Origin: Setoptus koraiensis
Taxonomy: Eukaryota; Arthropoda
Reading direction: 5' to 3'
NCBI GenBank assembly: GCA_048013815.1
Contig: CM106585.1
Coordinates: forward strand, 17,546,001-17,610,000
Length of the DNA: 64,000 bases
Shown here: positions 62,886-64,000 of the stretch, in pieces
How positions within the stretch are numbered: position 1 is the first letter of the stretch
Layout of the letters: the number at the start of each line of letters is the position of its first letter
The notes under the pieces: generated by a model
Databases searched by the model: none
Seen by the model: only the letters and a program-made list of their open reading frames with translations
Told to the model about the DNA's origin: nothing
Program-made: the position numbers and the translations under genes

Positions 62886-64000
62886 TCACTTGGTCTGTTG
62901 TTTATCTCCAGCTAGAGCGCGGCTTGCTAGAAAATTCTCAAACTCGGAGTTGGGTATGGATATTTGCTCAGAGCTTGAAAGTTGATTGTTAGAGTCAGTA
63001 GCTAACCACTTTTCTATCTCCTCAAAATCTTGCTCACGGACAGATGATATTTCTTCTGGTAATCTTGTAGAAGAGTTTGGAGTTGCTGTAGTTGCAACAG
63101 GTGTTATGTTCTTATTAAGTGACATTTTGTTTAAATTAGTTGCCACTTCTTCGACAGGCTCGTAGTTCGTCGGGCCCTTGCGATCACTATAGATGGAAGA
63201 TCTAGATTGTGCAAAAATATCGAAATCCGGATCTTCCGAAGTTCTAGTAGATGTGTTAGTTTTCGAGCTTGTCTGCTCGCCTCCCTCAGTGGATGATTTC
63301 GCTATTGAGCTGAGAACTGGGCCCACCGAATCTTTGACTAGTTGCTGTTTACTTGCGACACCTGATCTCTCGCTCTTGTCGCCACCACTGGCATCTTCAT
63401 CTTTAAAATCTATCAATGACAATTCAGTAGGCTGCTTTGGCGATGGAATGAACGGGGTGTTACTGGTTGTGCTCGACGCTTTAACAGGAGATGTTTCCGT
63501 TGTGCTTTTGATAGCTGGTTGCTCTTGATTCGAAGCTGCTGCCTTAGATGAGCTCTGTTGCTTCTTTAATAGTCGCTCATATTTAACGAAAGCATTATTC
63601 AGCTCATCGTTCAATCTTAGCAATTCGATGGTTAGATTTTCATTGGCTACCCATTCAATGAGATCCACGATGCGCACTTTCATTTGCCGACAACTATTAT
63701 TGAGTTCTTCTAACAAATTCCATTCTTCGGCATCATTTTTCACTGTTATTTGGCTCAGGATTTCATTGAAAACGTTTACACTAGATTGAACGACACTCAA
63801 ATCTTGACTGATTTTGTTATAACCCTCACTGTCCAACATGACAGGCGTATCTGGGTGTTGTTGTTGTTGCTGCTGTTGTGGCGAAGCAATTCTTCTAGGT
63901 TGGTTCATATTGTCGTAAAGATTTCCACTAAATATTTGCGTGGGACTGTCAGGACTACTACCACGATTATTCGAATTCAAGATTGCTACTGTTGGTTGGT
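62886..64000 (-). CDS. tom1: TOM1-type endosomal adaptor, C-terminal part (5' partial)
   Basis: At least 371 codons, open to the right edge, so the VHS domain and start lie outside the window. TOM1 proteins bind ubiquitin, clathrin and Tollip and sort ubiquitinated cargo at endosomes. A Ser/Pro/Gln-rich linker leads to a GAT domain (about the second hundred residues seen here): SQDLSVVQSSVNVFNEILSQ, LLEELNNSCRQMKVRIVDLI and NDELNNAFVKYERLL, closely matching the TOM1 three-helix bundle. A long Ser/Thr-rich tail contains LIDF-type acidic clathrin-box-like sequence (ELSLIDFKDED) and ends with an acidic FEEIEKWLA segment resembling TOM1 C-termini. The apparent start at 63980 is a TTG within the frame, not a true start. 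Confidence 0.88.
   Translation of the reverse strand, partial: QPTVAILNSNNRGSSPDSPTQIFSGNLYDNMNQPRRIASPQQQQQQQHPDTPVMLDSEGYNKISQDLSVVQSSVNVFNEILSQITVKNDAEEWNLLEELNNSCRQMKVRIVDLIEWVANENLTIELLRLNDELNNAFVKYERLLKKQQSSSKAAASNQEQPAIKSTTETSPVKASSTTSNTPFIPSPKQPTELSLIDFKDEDASGGDKSERSGVASKQQLVKDSVGPVLSSIAKSSTEGGEQTSSKTNTSTRTSEDPDFDIFAQSRSSIYSDRKGPTNYEPVEEVATNLNKMSLNKNITPVATTATPNSSTRLPEEISSVREQDFEEIEKWLATDSNNQLSSSEQISIPNSEFENFLASRALAGDKQQTK

Overview
This is animal nuclear DNA. The genes carry short spliceosomal introns (roughly 70-200 bp, GT-AG with one GC-AG), the intergenic DNA is rich in microsatellites, and every recognisable product is a metazoan protein (HUWE1, Runx, paraplegin, EDEM2, Par-6, ClC-2, SREK1, TOM1). 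An allatostatin-C type neuropeptide gene, WRPY-ended Runt proteins, compact genes and long Gln/Asn/His tracts point to an arthropod. A mite or other chelicerate is my best guess, but the sequence alone does not prove it.

Layout. At 1-2229 is the 3' end of the HECT E3 ligase gene huwe1 (+). 2.2-8.8 kb is a gene desert with CA/GT and GGT arrays. 8.87-10.2 kb holds a decayed paraplegin-like pseudogene. 10.5-12.8 kb holds a large imperfect inverted repeat. Two Runt-domain genes follow on the + strand (13.5-14.6 and 18.65-19.36 kb), separated by an intact paraplegin gene on the - strand (14.67-16.94 kb). Each runt gene is preceded by a copy of the same roughly 0.6-kb element. 19.6-36.8 kb is gene-dense: an SDR16C-type dehydrogenase (-), mitochondrial ribosomal protein mL65/mRpS30 (-), a PTP1B/Ptp61F phosphatase (+), VTA1 (+), a GRINA/lifeguard protein (-), an unrecognised secreted or membrane protein (+), and an NHL-repeat protein (-) whose first coding exon reaches 38.0 kb. 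38-43.8 kb is a second microsatellite-rich desert. EDEM2 (-) is at 43.8-45.9 kb. An allatostatin-C-like prepropeptide (-) is at 48.1-49.5 kb. After a further 4-kb gap come ClC-2 (+, 11 exons, 53.7-58.8 kb), SREK1 (-), Par-6 (-), and the 3' part of TOM1 (-), which runs off the right edge.

The genes are mostly unrelated housekeeping and regulatory genes and do not form a pathway. VTA1 and TOM1 both act in endosomal sorting. EDEM2 and the tail-anchored phosphatase act at the ER. Paraplegin and mL65 are mitochondrial. The most unusual parts are the runt/paraplegin segment with its duplicated elements and pseudogene, the long allatostatin-C precursor, the NHL protein with a polyQ/coiled-coil N-terminus, and the hexapeptide-repeat tail on Par-6. 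I read exon boundaries by eye from reading frame, phase and splice consensus; no transcript data were available.
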